From: an uncultured Eubacteriales bacterium
GTDB lineage: Bacteria; Bacillota; Clostridia; Oscillospirales; Oscillospiraceae
Assembly (NCBI GenBank): GCA_900549885.1
Contig: URQA01000054.1
Location: 1 to 15,343 of the forward strand
Length of the DNA stretch: 15,343 bases
Reading direction: 5' to 3'
Part shown: positions 1 through 6,638 of the stretch, one piece after another
Position numbering within the stretch: position 1 is the stretch's first letter
How the letters are laid out: each line of letters begins with the position of its first letter
The notes under the pieces: model-generated
Database searches by the model: none
Told to the model about the DNA's origin: nothing
The model's input: only the letters and a program-made list of their open reading frames with translations
Translations under genes and position numbers: made by a program

Positions 1-90
1 GCGGACGCTCCGCCGGCAGAGGCGGCCGTCTGCCCGACTCCCGCGAATACTCCGGAACAGGAGGGATTTGATTGGAATTTGAACTGGTAA
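1..90 (+). CDS. Possible 3' end of an upstream gene (partial)
   Basis: The bases before the first complete gene are open in one frame from base 1 to a TAA at 88-90, giving an Ala/Pro-rich tail ending in DWNLNW. That would overlap the next gene by 19 bases. A second frame stays open to a TGA at 69-71, directly before the TTG start of the next gene. I cannot tell which frame is real, and there is no recognisable domain. An upstream partner of the TRAP permease (receptor or small permease) would be the natural expectation, but nothing here proves it. Confidence 0.25.
   Translation, partial: ADAPPAEAAVCPTPANTPEQEGFDWNLNW
59..64 (+). promoter_or_regulatory. Ribosome binding site fixing a TTG start
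   Basis: A perfect AGGAGG lies 7 bases before the TTG at 72. This supports TTG initiation of the TRAP permease, because there is no ATG or GTG near the start of the conserved membrane domain. Confidence 0.7.
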
Positions 91-1343
91 TATTCCTGGT
101 CATGCTGGGCGTGTTCCTGCTGGGGAACTTCCTGCTGAAGCTGCCGGTCAGCTTGTCTATGGCGGCCGGCGCTATCGCCGGCGCCCTGGTGGGTGGGGAG
201 GGTATCCCCCTGCGCCATCTGTTCGAGGGCACCTTTGTCTATATGGATACGGTGCTCATCATCTCCATGGCCATGATCTTTATGACGGTGATCCAAAAAT
301 CCGGGGCACTGGAGGCCCTGAACGCCGTCATCGTCTCCCGCTTCCACAAGGTCCCGGCGGTCATGCTGATTCTGCTGATGCTCATCATCATGTTCCCGGG
401 CATGATCACGGGCTCCTCCACCGCCGCGGTGCTTTCCGCCGGCGCTATCGTGGCCCCCATCCTGCTGATGATGGGCATCCCGGCCCCCCAGACCGGCGCC
501 ATCCTGGCGGTGGGCGCCATCATGGGCATGGCCGCCCCCCCGGTGAACATCCCCGCCATGCTCATCGCCGGCGGCGTGGATATGCCCTACATCGGCTTTG
601 AGGGCCCCCTGGCCTTCATGACCTTCCCCTGCGCCATCTTCACCGTCCTCTTTGTGGGCCTGCGCTACTGCCGGCACCTGGATTACGACAAGATCAAAGA
701 GGGGCTGAACCTGGAGGTGGGCAAACAGTACGGGCTCAAGCTCTACATCCCCATCCTGGTGGTCATCGTCCTCATGGTGGGCAGCCGGGCTCTCCCCAAC
801 GTGTTCCCATCCCTGGGAATGCCGCTGATCTTCTTCATCGGCAGCGTGGTGGGCCTGTTCACCGGCAAGAAGTTCAACGCCATCCAGGCAGTGTCGGAGG
901 CTGTGGAGACCACCGTCCCCGTGCTGGGCAAGCTGATGGGCGTGGGCATGTTCATCCAGGTGATGACCCTCACCGGCGTGCGGGGCTACATCGTGGTCAG
1001 CTGCTTCGGCTTCGGCCTCATCGTCCTGTATGCCGCCGTCTGCCTGGGGATGCCCGCCTTTGGCGCGGTGTCCTCCTATGGCGCGGCCTCTGTGCTGGGC
1101 GTCCCCTTCCTGCTGGCCCTGCTGGACACCGGCGACCAGATCGTCATTGCCGCCGCCCTGTCCTTCATCTGCTCCATGGGCGACCTGATGCCGCCCACGG
1201 CCCTGGCGGGCAACTATGCGGCCCAGATCGTGGAACAGAAGTACTCCCGGGTGCTGCGGCACTGCGCCATCCCCTTCATCGTCTGCATCCTGTACGGCCT
1301 GGTCACCCTGCTGGTGTCCGGCAACCTTTCGTTCCTGACTTGA
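72..1343 (+). CDS. TRAP-type transporter large permease subunit (DctM-like)
   Basis: A 423-residue, very hydrophobic integral membrane protein, the usual length for TRAP large permeases, with about a dozen predicted membrane segments. Family-like features are the GSSTAAVLSAGA stretch near residue 115, the APPVN loop near residue 155, and the repeat-like GDLMPPTALAGNYA near residue 370. TRAP large permeases use an ion gradient to import organic acids, N-acyl sugars or amino-acid derivatives delivered by a periplasmic or lipoprotein receptor. The start is TTG with a perfect AGGAGG 7 bases upstream. It is followed 16 bases later by a 48-residue membrane protein, then a zinc hydrolase and a CotH kinase in the same orientation. 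No receptor gene is visible in the window; it may lie upstream. The family is seen directly; the substrate is unknown. Confidence 0.85.
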   Translation: MEFELVIFLVMLGVFLLGNFLLKLPVSLSMAAGAIAGALVGGEGIPLRHLFEGTFVYMDTVLIISMAMIFMTVIQKSGALEALNAVIVSRFHKVPAVMLILLMLIIMFPGMITGSSTAAVLSAGAIVAPILLMMGIPAPQTGAILAVGAIMGMAAPPVNIPAMLIAGGVDMPYIGFEGPLAFMTFPCAIFTVLFVGLRYCRHLDYDKIKEGLNLEVGKQYGLKLYIPILVVIVLMVGSRALPNVFPSLGMPLIFFIGSVVGLFTGKKFNAIQAVSEAVETTVPVLGKLMGVGMFIQVMTLTGVRGYIVVSCFGFGLIVLYAAVCLGMPAFGAVSSYGAASVLGVPFLLALLDTGDQIVIAAALSFICSMGDLMPPTALAGNYAAQIVEQKYSRVLRHCAIPFIVCILYGLVTLLVSGNLSFLT

Positions 1344-1359
1344 GATAGGAGGGGAAAGC

Positions 1360-1506
1360 ATGTTATTATATGTTTATTTGGGCCTGGTGCTCTTCCTGCT
1401 GGTATTCGTCATCAAGAATATGGTGCGGGAAAAGAACCTGATGCTGCAGATCGACGCCGCGCTGGTGGTGGTCCCGCTGGTGCTGCGGCTGCTGCTGATC
1501 AAATGA
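1360..1506 (+). CDS. 48-residue two-helix membrane protein
   Basis: A short gene with an ATG start and a strong AGGAGGGG site about 5 bases upstream (1347-1354), lying between the TRAP permease stop and the hydrolase start. The product begins MLLYVYLGLVLFLLVFVIKN, a probable membrane helix. A charged connector (MVREKN) follows, then a second hydrophobic stretch rich in Leu and Val that ends in IK. It is far smaller than a normal DctQ small permease (about 160 residues, four helices), but its position directly beside a TRAP large permease suggests an accessory membrane subunit. That role is inference. The ribosome site, tight spacing and two clean helices make a real gene likely. Confidence 0.7.
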   Translation: MLLYVYLGLVLFLLVFVIKNMVREKNLMLQIDAALVVVPLVLRLLLIK

Positions 1507-1519
1507 GGGGGTGGACAGA

Positions 1520-2653
1520 GTGAAGATCGAAGTGAAAAAGAGCTGGTTATCCGCCCTGATCCTGCTGGCTCTGGCCGCCGCCGCCATCGTGTATCTGGCC
1601 GGCCAGTTCCTCTCCATGCGGGAGGTGGAGCCCATCTACCCAGGCCCCGGAGTGACAGAGATCAAGATGCTGTCCGACTGGTATCCCGGTCTGGAGGGAA
1701 CCGCCGGAGACACGGAGGTCTATGTGCTGGAGGGGGAGCAGGAGGGGGACTCCATGCTGGTGCTGGGGGGCACCCACCCCAATGAGCCTTCCGGCCTGGT
1801 GGCCGCCGTCCTGCTCATTGAGAACGCCCAGCCTGAGGCGGGCACCCTGTACGTCATCCCGCGGACCAACAACAGCGCCTTCACCTGCACTGACCCCCAG
1901 GAGGGGGCCCCCATGCGCTTTACCATCGACACCCCCAACGGGGAGCGCTGGTTCCGCTTCGGCTCCCGGGCCACCAACCCCATCCACCAGTGGCCCGACC
2001 CGGAGATCTATGTCCACGCCTCCTCCGGACAGCGGCTGTCCGGCTCCGAGACCCGGAATATCAACCGCTCCTACCCGGGGCGTACCGATGGCACTTTCAC
2101 CGAGAAAATGAGCTACGGCGTGACCCAGCTCATTGAACAGGAGGGCATCGACATCACGGTGGATCTCCACGAGGCATCTCCCGAGTACCCCACCATCAAC
2201 ACCATCGTGGCCCATCAGGATGCCCTGTCACTGGGCTCCCAGGCGCTGATCAACATGCAGCTGGAGGGAATGAGCATCGGCCTGGAGCCCTCTCCCGAGA
2301 ACCTGCACGGCCTGACCCACCGGGAGCTGGGCGACTACACCGATACCCTGGCCCTGCTGATGGAGACCTCCAACCCCTCCCAGGGCCGCCTGAGAGGAAA
2401 GACCGACGAAAACCTGGTGGTCACCGGACAGGATAAGTACTATCTGAAGGCGGCTGGCTACGGCCGTCTGTACGACTTCGGCTATGACGCGGACGGCGCC
2501 CCCATCTCTGAGCGGGTAGCCCGTCATGTCACTGGCGTGGCTCAGTTCGCGGTGGCCTTCAACGAGCTGGGATTGGGCAACCTGGTCATCAACGGTATCC
2601 CGTCCTATGTCGATATGGCGGCGGACATCGGGCAGTTCCTCGCTCCCGACTGA
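1520..2653 (+). CDS. Membrane-anchored M14/AstE-AspA-type zinc hydrolase
   Basis: The protein has 377 residues from the GTG at 1520, which has AGGGGG 8 bases upstream. A GTG at 1511 is also in frame but overlaps that site. An N-terminal helix (about residues 9-30) anchors the protein, putting the catalytic domain outside the cell. Metal-site motifs of the aspartoacylase/succinylglutamate desuccinylase branch of M14 are clear: GGTHPNEPSG (H86 and E89 as zinc ligands), RNINR at 179-183 matching the substrate-binding N-R motif, DLHEASPE (H217 as third ligand), and LLMETS (E282, probable catalytic glutamate). Such enzymes hydrolyse the amide bond of N-acyl amino acids or peptides. Lying between a TRAP permease module and a secreted kinase, it may release a compound that the permease imports; that link is inference. 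Confidence 0.8.
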   Translation: MKIEVKKSWLSALILLALAAAAIVYLAGQFLSMREVEPIYPGPGVTEIKMLSDWYPGLEGTAGDTEVYVLEGEQEGDSMLVLGGTHPNEPSGLVAAVLLIENAQPEAGTLYVIPRTNNSAFTCTDPQEGAPMRFTIDTPNGERWFRFGSRATNPIHQWPDPEIYVHASSGQRLSGSETRNINRSYPGRTDGTFTEKMSYGVTQLIEQEGIDITVDLHEASPEYPTINTIVAHQDALSLGSQALINMQLEGMSIGLEPSPENLHGLTHRELGDYTDTLALLMETSNPSQGRLRGKTDENLVVTGQDKYYLKAAGYGRLYDFGYDADGAPISERVARHVTGVAQFAVAFNELGLGNLVINGIPSYVDMAADIGQFLAPD

Positions 2654-2678
2654 GCGCGGAAAGTTGGGAGGTGAAGGC

Positions 2679-4094
2679 ATGAAAAAGCAGATGTTGAGTC
2701 TCTTCCTGGCCCTGGCCCTCACCGGCCTGCTCTTCTTCGGGGAGGCCCTGGGGCTCCAGCCCGCCTCCGCCTCGCCGGAATACGCCAGCCGCCTGTTCGA
2801 TGCCAGCCGCGTCCACACCGTGGACATTCAGGCGGAGGACTGGGCGCAATTTATCGCGGAGGCGCCGGAGGAGGAGTATATCCCCTGTACGGTGTCCGTG
2901 GACGGGGAGGAGTTCCGCCAGGTGGGCCTGCGGGCCAAGGGGAACAACTCCCGGCGGCTGACGGAGGAATACGGCCTGAGCCGGTACAGCCTGAAGCTGG
3001 AGTTCGACCACTATGTGGACGGGGGGAGTTACCACGGCCTGGACAAATTTTCCCTGGACGCCTCCTTCCAGGACAACAGCTATTTAAAGACTTATCTGGT
3101 CTACGACATGATGGAGTACATGGGGGTGCCCGCCCCCCTGCGGAGCTTCGTGTGGGTGACGGTGAACGGCTCCCCCTGGGGGCTGTTCCTGGCCATTGAG
3201 GAGCCGGAGGAGGCCTTCACCCGGCGGAACTTCGGGGCGGACCACGGGCAGCTCTACAAGCCGGACTACACCTCCCTGAATGCCGAGAACGCCGACGTGG
3301 CTCTGCGCTATGTGGGCGACGGCCCGGAGCGCTACCCCAACATTTTCGACAACGCCAAGTTCGATGTGGGCGGGGCGGACCAGGCCCGGCTCATCCAGGC
3401 CCTGAAAATCCTGGCCTTCGGGGAGAACCTGGAGACGGCGGTGAATGTGGATGAGGTGCTGCGCTACTTTGTGGTGCAGGTGTTCGTGATGAACTGGGAC
3501 AGCTATCTGGGCCATACGGGACACAACTACTTCCTCTATGAGGAGGATGGGGTGCTCTCCATCCTGCCCTGGGACTACAACCTGGCCTTCGGCACCTACG
3601 CCTTGGGGATGACCGACCCCATCCGGGACCCCGGCGTGCTCCTTAACTGGCCCATCAACACCCCCGCCCGGGGGGAGACCATGCTGGAGCGTCCCCTCTA
3701 CCACAACCTGATGAAGAACGACGAATATTTTGCCCGGTACCACGCCTATTTCGACCAGTTTCTGGCGGAGTATCTGGAGTGCGGCCGGTGTGAGGCGGTG
3801 GTCCGGGAGGCGCAGGCCCTTATCGCCCCCTATGTGGAGGCCGACCCCACCGCCTTCTGCTCCTATGAGGACCACCTGCTGGCGGTGGACACCCTGCTGG
3901 AGGTGTGCCGCCTGCGCTCCGAAAGCGCCCGGGGACAGCTGGAGGGGACCTTCCCCTCCACCCTGGCCCAGCAGGCGGAGCGCCCGGACGCCGGGGTGGA
4001 CGCCTCCCATGTGGACCTGCGGGACCTGGGGGACTTTGAGGACCTGGAGCGCGCAAAGGGGCGGCAGGACGCCGCGCTGGCTGCTCTGGAATGA
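2679..4094 (+). CDS. Secreted CotH-family atypical protein kinase
   Basis: A 471-residue protein whose ATG at 2679 has GGGAGGTG about 5 bases upstream; the frame is open further upstream, but only as overlap with the preceding gene. The N-terminus (MKKQMLSLFLALALTGLLFF) is a signal peptide or signal anchor, with a possible cleavage near the ASA at about residue 31. CotH-kinase hallmarks are LRAKGNNSRR at 84-93 (usually RGNSSR, ATP/phosphate contact), WDSYLGHTGHNYFLY at 273-287, and LPWDYNLAFG at 296-305, which carries the conserved Asp of the PWD-x-D/N motif. CotH proteins phosphorylate spore-coat proteins in Bacillus, but many clostridial members are secreted and of unknown target. The linked envelope hydrolase and transporter suggest an envelope role here rather than a coat role. 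The family call is firm; the substrate is unknown. Confidence 0.85.
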   Translation: MKKQMLSLFLALALTGLLFFGEALGLQPASASPEYASRLFDASRVHTVDIQAEDWAQFIAEAPEEEYIPCTVSVDGEEFRQVGLRAKGNNSRRLTEEYGLSRYSLKLEFDHYVDGGSYHGLDKFSLDASFQDNSYLKTYLVYDMMEYMGVPAPLRSFVWVTVNGSPWGLFLAIEEPEEAFTRRNFGADHGQLYKPDYTSLNAENADVALRYVGDGPERYPNIFDNAKFDVGGADQARLIQALKILAFGENLETAVNVDEVLRYFVVQVFVMNWDSYLGHTGHNYFLYEEDGVLSILPWDYNLAFGTYALGMTDPIRDPGVLLNWPINTPARGETMLERPLYHNLMKNDEYFARYHAYFDQFLAEYLECGRCEAVVREAQALIAPYVEADPTAFCSYEDHLLAVDTLLEVCRLRSESARGQLEGTFPSTLAQQAERPDAGVDASHVDLRDLGDFEDLERAKGRQDAALAALE

Positions 4095-4105
4095 AACAGG
4101 GCGAT

Positions 4106-4173
4106 TCCTACCCGTGTAGGACCGGCGCAGCTTTGAGGGAAAAGATGCGACGGTGGTTTCTGTGCTGCGCCGG
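4106..4173 (+). other. Two adjacent dyads after the CotH gene
   Basis: TCCTAC at 4106-4111 pairs with GTAGGA at 4116-4121 around a 4-base loop. Immediately after, CCGGCGCAGC at 4122-4131 pairs perfectly with GCTGCGCCGG at 4164-4173 around a 32-base loop. They begin 12 bases after the CotH stop codon, so they may mark the transcript end, but there is no T-run and so no classical terminator. No gene is seen in 4095-4302. Confidence 0.4.
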
Positions 4174-4302
4174 ACTTCCCTGCGGTTCCCGATTTCCAAA
4201 CGGTCTTGGGTAAAAGTTCTCCAGAGAAGCTGTGCTCAGTCATAGAAATCGACAGAGAAAGCACATTTCTCGGCACCTTGGGATGCCCGCTTTTTCCGAC
4301 CC

Positions 4303-4455
4303 TGACCCAGACCCAGACCGCTGAAAATCGCCATGGAGCGGAGAGGAACAACCTTCGGGTTTTAAGCTATTTTGGGCCTTAAAATGCCTGGAGAGCACTG
4401 CGACGCAACGGATGGAGAAACCGACGGCAGCTCATAACCCGGAGGTCGTTGGTTC
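4303..4455 (+). repeat. Attachment-region repeat, left copy
   Basis: This stretch closely matches 15184-15343. Shared parts in order: TGACCCA repeats, GGAGCGGAGAGGAACAACC with a C(TTCG)G tetraloop hairpin (4350-4361), a second hairpin (TTTTAAG at 4360-4366 with CTTAAAA at 4378-4384), GCACTGCG, GGATGGAGAAACC, and then an identical run from GCAGCTCATAACC to the end of the overlap. The last part is the 3' half of an initiator tRNA. It is read as the right end of another integrated element lying to the left, joined to the tRNA core. Open frames across it in either strand are artefacts of the tRNA sequence. Confidence 0.75.
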
Positions 4456-4475
4456 AAGTCCAGCCCCCGCAACCA
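4430..4475 (+). pseudogene. tRNA-fMet 3' half (attachment core), 5' part defective
   Basis: The sequence from GCTCATAACC to CCA is the 3' part of an initiator tRNA: anticodon loop CTCATAA (anticodon CAT), 3' anticodon strand CCCGG, T arm GTTGG/TTCAAGT/CCAGC at 4448-4464, acceptor strand CCCCGCA at 4465-4471, discriminator A and encoded CCA at 4473-4475. Upstream, the expected 5' anticodon strand (CCGGG) is missing: GGCAGCTC runs straight into ATAACC, as if about 9 bases between two GCTC copies were lost. The acceptor 5' strand also does not match. It therefore should not fold as a working tRNA and serves best as an integrase core site. Confidence 0.7.
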
Positions 4476-4476
4476 C

Positions 4477-4512
4477 AAAAACACCGCTTTCCAGCCGGAA
4501 AGCGGTGTTTTT
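4477..4512 (+). terminator. Strong terminator after the tRNA core
   Basis: A 16-base perfect stem runs from AAAAACACCGCTTTCC (4477-4492) to GGAAAGCGGTGTTTTT (4497-4512) with an AGCC loop and a T-run. It lies 1 base after the tRNA CCA and has the layout of a tRNA-gene terminator. Because of the A/T symmetry it could work on both strands. Confidence 0.85.
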
Positions 4513-4562
4513 CTCTGCTTTTTGCAACTATTGGGGACGTCCCTATTTCCTGGACACCGGAG

Positions 4563-4590
4563 TGACCCAAACCGTGACCCATACGGGTCA
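4563..4590. promoter_or_regulatory. Probable integrase arm sites, left side
   Basis: TGACCCA occurs at 4563-4569 and again at 4575-4581, with an inverted CGGGTCA at 4584-4590. The same heptamer occurs twice at the opposite end of the element (15184-15190 and 15197-15203) with nearly the same 12-13 base step. Short direct repeats flanking the core on both sides are the expected layout of tyrosine-integrase arm sites. Confidence 0.5.
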
Positions 4591-4627
4591 AAAAACGTGC
4601 CTTGGCGCAGCTCTTCCACGCCAAGGC
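4590..4627 (-). terminator. Integrase transcription terminator
   Basis: On the minus strand, downstream of the integrase stop, a 9-base perfect stem GCCTTGGCG/CGCCAAGGC (4619-4627 with 4599-4607, 11-base loop) is followed after 3 bases by six Ts. This is a classical Rho-independent terminator for the integrase transcript, and it stops transcription before the arm and core sites. Confidence 0.8.
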
Positions 4628-4656
4628 TTTCCTGCTGTTTGAGATTTTTTTCGCTT

Positions 4657-5808
4657 TCAGATTGCCGCCGTCAGGACCTTCTCCATGGTCCTGGCGGCCT
4701 CCTTCTGGGCTGCCGTGGTCACGTGGGCGTAGGTGTCCAGGGTAAACCCTGCGCTGAAGTGCCCCAGCATCCCGGACACCGTTTTCACGTCCACCCCGTT
4801 CTGGAGTGCCAGCGTAGCGAACGTGTGCCGGAGGTCGTGGAATCGAACTCTGGGCAACCCCGCCCGCTTCAGCACCCGGTGGAGCATATGCAGGACGCTG
4901 TCTGGCGAGATGGGCCCGCCGGTGGGTGAGGGGAACACCCAGGGGCTGCTGCTGGTTTTCTTTTTCTGCTGTTTCAGAACCTGGATGGTGTCCTCCGCCA
5001 AGGGCAATGTCCGGTAGGCGTTTTTCGTCTTGAGTGGTGCCTCCACCACCTCTCCGTTGATCCGGGCGATCTGCCGTTTCACCCGGAGGTTACCTTTCTC
5101 CAAATCGATGTCCTCCCATTTGAGGCCGAGCAGCTCGCCTCTCCGAAGGCCGGTTGCCAGTTCCACATAGTACATTTCGAAGACGCCGCTGTCTTTCGCT
5201 TCTCTAAGGAAGGAGGTCAGTTGTTCGACGGGCAGCGTTTTCATCTCTCTGTGCTCCAGTTTGGGCAGGGCACAGCCCTCTGTGTGATCTGTGGCAATCA
5301 GCCGCTGCTCTTTGGCCAGCTTCATGGCCGAAGCGATGATCTGGTGGATGTTCCGCACCGTCTTGGGGCTCAGGCCCTTAGCCTGATGCTTGCTCTCAAT
5401 TCGGTCCACCCGGCCTTTTTCCAGCAGCTTCTTGTAGAGCTTCTGCAATTCCAGAGAAGTGAGTTTTTCCAGAGGAATCTTACCAATGTTTGGCTTGATG
5501 TGGTTGTCGATGTATCCCCGGTAGGTCTGGTGGGAGGATGGCCGGACTTTGATTTTGGCATAGTTTTCAAACCACTCGTCCATCCATGCGCCTACCGTGT
5601 ATTTTCCGGTTTTGGTCACATCCAGGCTCTTGGTTTCCTCGATAGCCGCATTCAACTTGCTCTTTGCCTCTGCCTGGGTCCGGCCCAGGACATTCTTGTA
5701 GATGGCCTTGCCGGTCTCCGGATCGTGCCCTGCAGTGTACCGGCCCTCCCATCGGCCATCTTTTCTTTTTCTGATGTTGCCTTCGCCGTTGGCGCGTTTC
5801 TTTGCCAT
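4657..5808 (-). CDS. Tyrosine site-specific recombinase (Tn916-type integrase)
   Basis: A 383-residue protein from the ATG at 5808, which has AAGGAGG 8 bases upstream; this start is preferred over an in-frame codon 12 residues earlier that lies before the ribosome site. Residues 1-65 form the arm-binding AP2-like domain (RKRKDGRWEGRYTAG). Residues 70-170 are the SAM-like core-binding domain, and about 190-383 the catalytic domain. Catalytic residues are all present: R222 (TGLRRGE), a hairpin Lys near 260-262 (PLKTKNAYR), H324 and R327 (HDLRH), H350 (LGH) and nucleophile Y360 (DTYAH). It catalyses integration and excision at the adjacent tRNA-fMet core. Its 5' leader resembles that of the next gene upstream. 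Nothing suggests inactivation. Confidence 0.92.
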   Translation of the reverse strand: MAKKRANGEGNIRKRKDGRWEGRYTAGHDPETGKAIYKNVLGRTQAEAKSKLNAAIEETKSLDVTKTGKYTVGAWMDEWFENYAKIKVRPSSHQTYRGYIDNHIKPNIGKIPLEKLTSLELQKLYKKLLEKGRVDRIESKHQAKGLSPKTVRNIHQIIASAMKLAKEQRLIATDHTEGCALPKLEHREMKTLPVEQLTSFLREAKDSGVFEMYYVELATGLRRGELLGLKWEDIDLEKGNLRVKRQIARINGEVVEAPLKTKNAYRTLPLAEDTIQVLKQQKKKTSSSPWVFPSPTGGPISPDSVLHMLHRVLKRAGLPRVRFHDLRHTFATLALQNGVDVKTVSGMLGHFSAGFTLDTYAHVTTAAQKEAARTMEKVLTAAI

Positions 5809-5894
5809 GATATCCGCCTCCTTTTCAACGACACAACATACCACAGAAAAGAGAAATAGCCAGAGGGAAGGGCAACTGTTATCAGAAAGTTAAG
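5809..5894 (-). promoter_or_regulatory. Integrase leader, copy 1 of a duplicated control region
   Basis: This leader matches the leader of the 103-residue protein (6253-6337) over about 84 bases with one indel. On the coding strand the shared parts are TTTCTGATAA, TGCC, and GTGGTATGTTG-GTCG-TGA-AAGGAGG. The TGTGGTATGTT block looks like an extended -10 (TG-n-TATGTT) with a weak -35, so it is a candidate promoter, but I could not fix both boxes with confidence. Confidence 0.45.
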
Positions 5895-5919
5895 AAAGGG
5901 CTGCCGGCGGCAGCCCTTT
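5895..5919 (-). terminator. Terminator after the 103-residue gene
   Basis: AAAGGGCTGCC (5895-5905) pairs with GGCAGCCCTTT (5909-5919) around a GGC loop, an 11-base perfect stem. It sits 16 bases beyond the stop of the minus-strand gene ending at 5936 and before the integrase leader, so it separates two similarly led transcripts. The minus-strand T-run is short, while the plus-strand one is longer, so it may act in both directions. Confidence 0.65.
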
Positions 5920-5935
5920 TTCTTTGAATAGCGTA

Positions 5936-6247
5936 TCAATTTTTGACATGGGGATGCCCCGCTTTGGCTCTTTCTATGACCTGCTTTTCCTCCTCGTCCT
6001 CAAAACAGTAGGGCTCGATTTCTCCGACAATCCCCATACCCAGCCGAAATCCAGCGATGAAGGATGTCAGAGAGGTTTCTTCCCGCAGTTCATTCTCCAA
6101 ATCCGCCAGCTGCAGCAGGGTCTCCTGATCTTGCTGGCCTAACCTCACTTTGATTTCTCTGTAGCTCCGGTCCAGTTCTGCCCGGACTTCTTGAAGCTCC
6201 GGCTCTCGGCAGAACCGTGCGTGAAGGGCCTTCATATAGTCGTGCAT
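5936..6247 (-). CDS. 103-residue helical accessory protein (DUF6809-like)
   Basis: A small acidic, probably all-helical protein. The ATG at 6247 has AAGGAGG 8 bases upstream (6256-6262). The N-terminal two thirds are charged heptad-like helices (RAELDRSYREIKVRL, LADLENELREETS), followed by FIAGFRLGMGIVGE near residue 63, a stretch resembling the FxxGFRLG segment I associate with DUF6809 proteins of Firmicute mobile elements. No DNA-binding or catalytic motif is visible. It shares a duplicated leader with the integrase, which suggests joint regulation and perhaps a role in controlling the element; that is inference. The family match is from memory and moderate. Confidence 0.65.
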   Translation of the reverse strand: MHDYMKALHARFCREPELQEVRAELDRSYREIKVRLGQQDQETLLQLADLENELREETSLTSFIAGFRLGMGIVGEIEPYCFEDEEEKQVIERAKAGHPHVKN

Positions 6248-6252
6248 CGTGC

Positions 6253-6337
6253 CGCCTCCTTGTCAGCGACTCAACATACCACGATGATGGTCCAATATCC
6301 AGGGGACACGGCATCTATTATCAGAAAAGTAACAACT
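6253..6337 (-). promoter_or_regulatory. Leader of the 103-residue gene, copy 2 of the duplicated control region
   Basis: Near-duplicate of the integrase leader (5809-5894). The block next to the ribosome site is the best conserved: CAACATACCAC on the plus strand is identical in both, with CGAC and CCGCCTCCTT at matching distances. Further out, TTATCAGAAA is shared. The middle differs, as expected for two diverged copies under selection at both ends. Confidence 0.45.
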
Positions 6338-6521
6338 TGGTTGCCGGGTTGGAGGCTTATCTTGTTTTTAGCACCGCAATTCTTGAGGAGGGCATTCGTG
6401 CCTCCATAGTCCGGGAACGCCCCAGAGAGTCCTTGCGGCTCTAAGAAGGCAGCTGAATTTGGCAGAAAAGAGCGTCATCGCCTCAATTTCACAGGCAGAA
6501 GAACGCCATTTCAAAACCCTG

Positions 6522-6546
6522 CAACTGCCCGCACTGCGGGCAGTTG
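6522..6546. repeat. 11-base perfect inverted repeat with a 3-base loop
   Basis: CAACTGCCCGC (6522-6532) pairs with GCGGGCAGTTG (6536-6546) around ACT. There is no T-run on either side, so it is not a standard terminator. Function unknown. Confidence 0.6.
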
Positions 6547-6621
6547 TGAGCGAACCGGCGCCACAAAAGCGCCAGGGCTTTCTCCTGCTATACTTTGGCT
6601 GTGGTCAAAAGCTGTGTATCT

Positions 6622-6638
6622 ATGCAGAAATTCTGCAT
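6622..6638. repeat. 17-base palindrome (operator-like)
   Basis: ATGCAGAA, a central A, and TTCTGCAT form a perfect 8+1+8 dyad. It lies about 37 bases before the TATAAT at 6675. The size and symmetry fit a dimeric repressor site, but no target gene or regulator can be named. Confidence 0.45.

Noticed and set aside
2526..2678. Upstream extension of the CotH gene by 51 codons
   Set aside because: It overlaps the coding end of the hydrolase, whereas the ATG at 2679 has a strong ribosome site and starts a signal peptide.
4399..4475. A complete working tRNA-Met gene ending at 4475
   Set aside because: The anticodon stem cannot pair (GGCAG against CCCGG) and the acceptor 5' strand has mismatches, so only the 3' half is genuine.
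4362..4619. Minus-strand open frame containing GLDLNQRPPGYE
   Set aside because: This is the well-known false protein made by reading a tRNA gene on the opposite strand; it overlaps the tRNA core and its terminator.
5895..5919. CRISPR or other repeat array around the hairpins and duplicated leaders
   Set aside because: Only two diverged leader copies exist, at gene starts, with no regular spacers.
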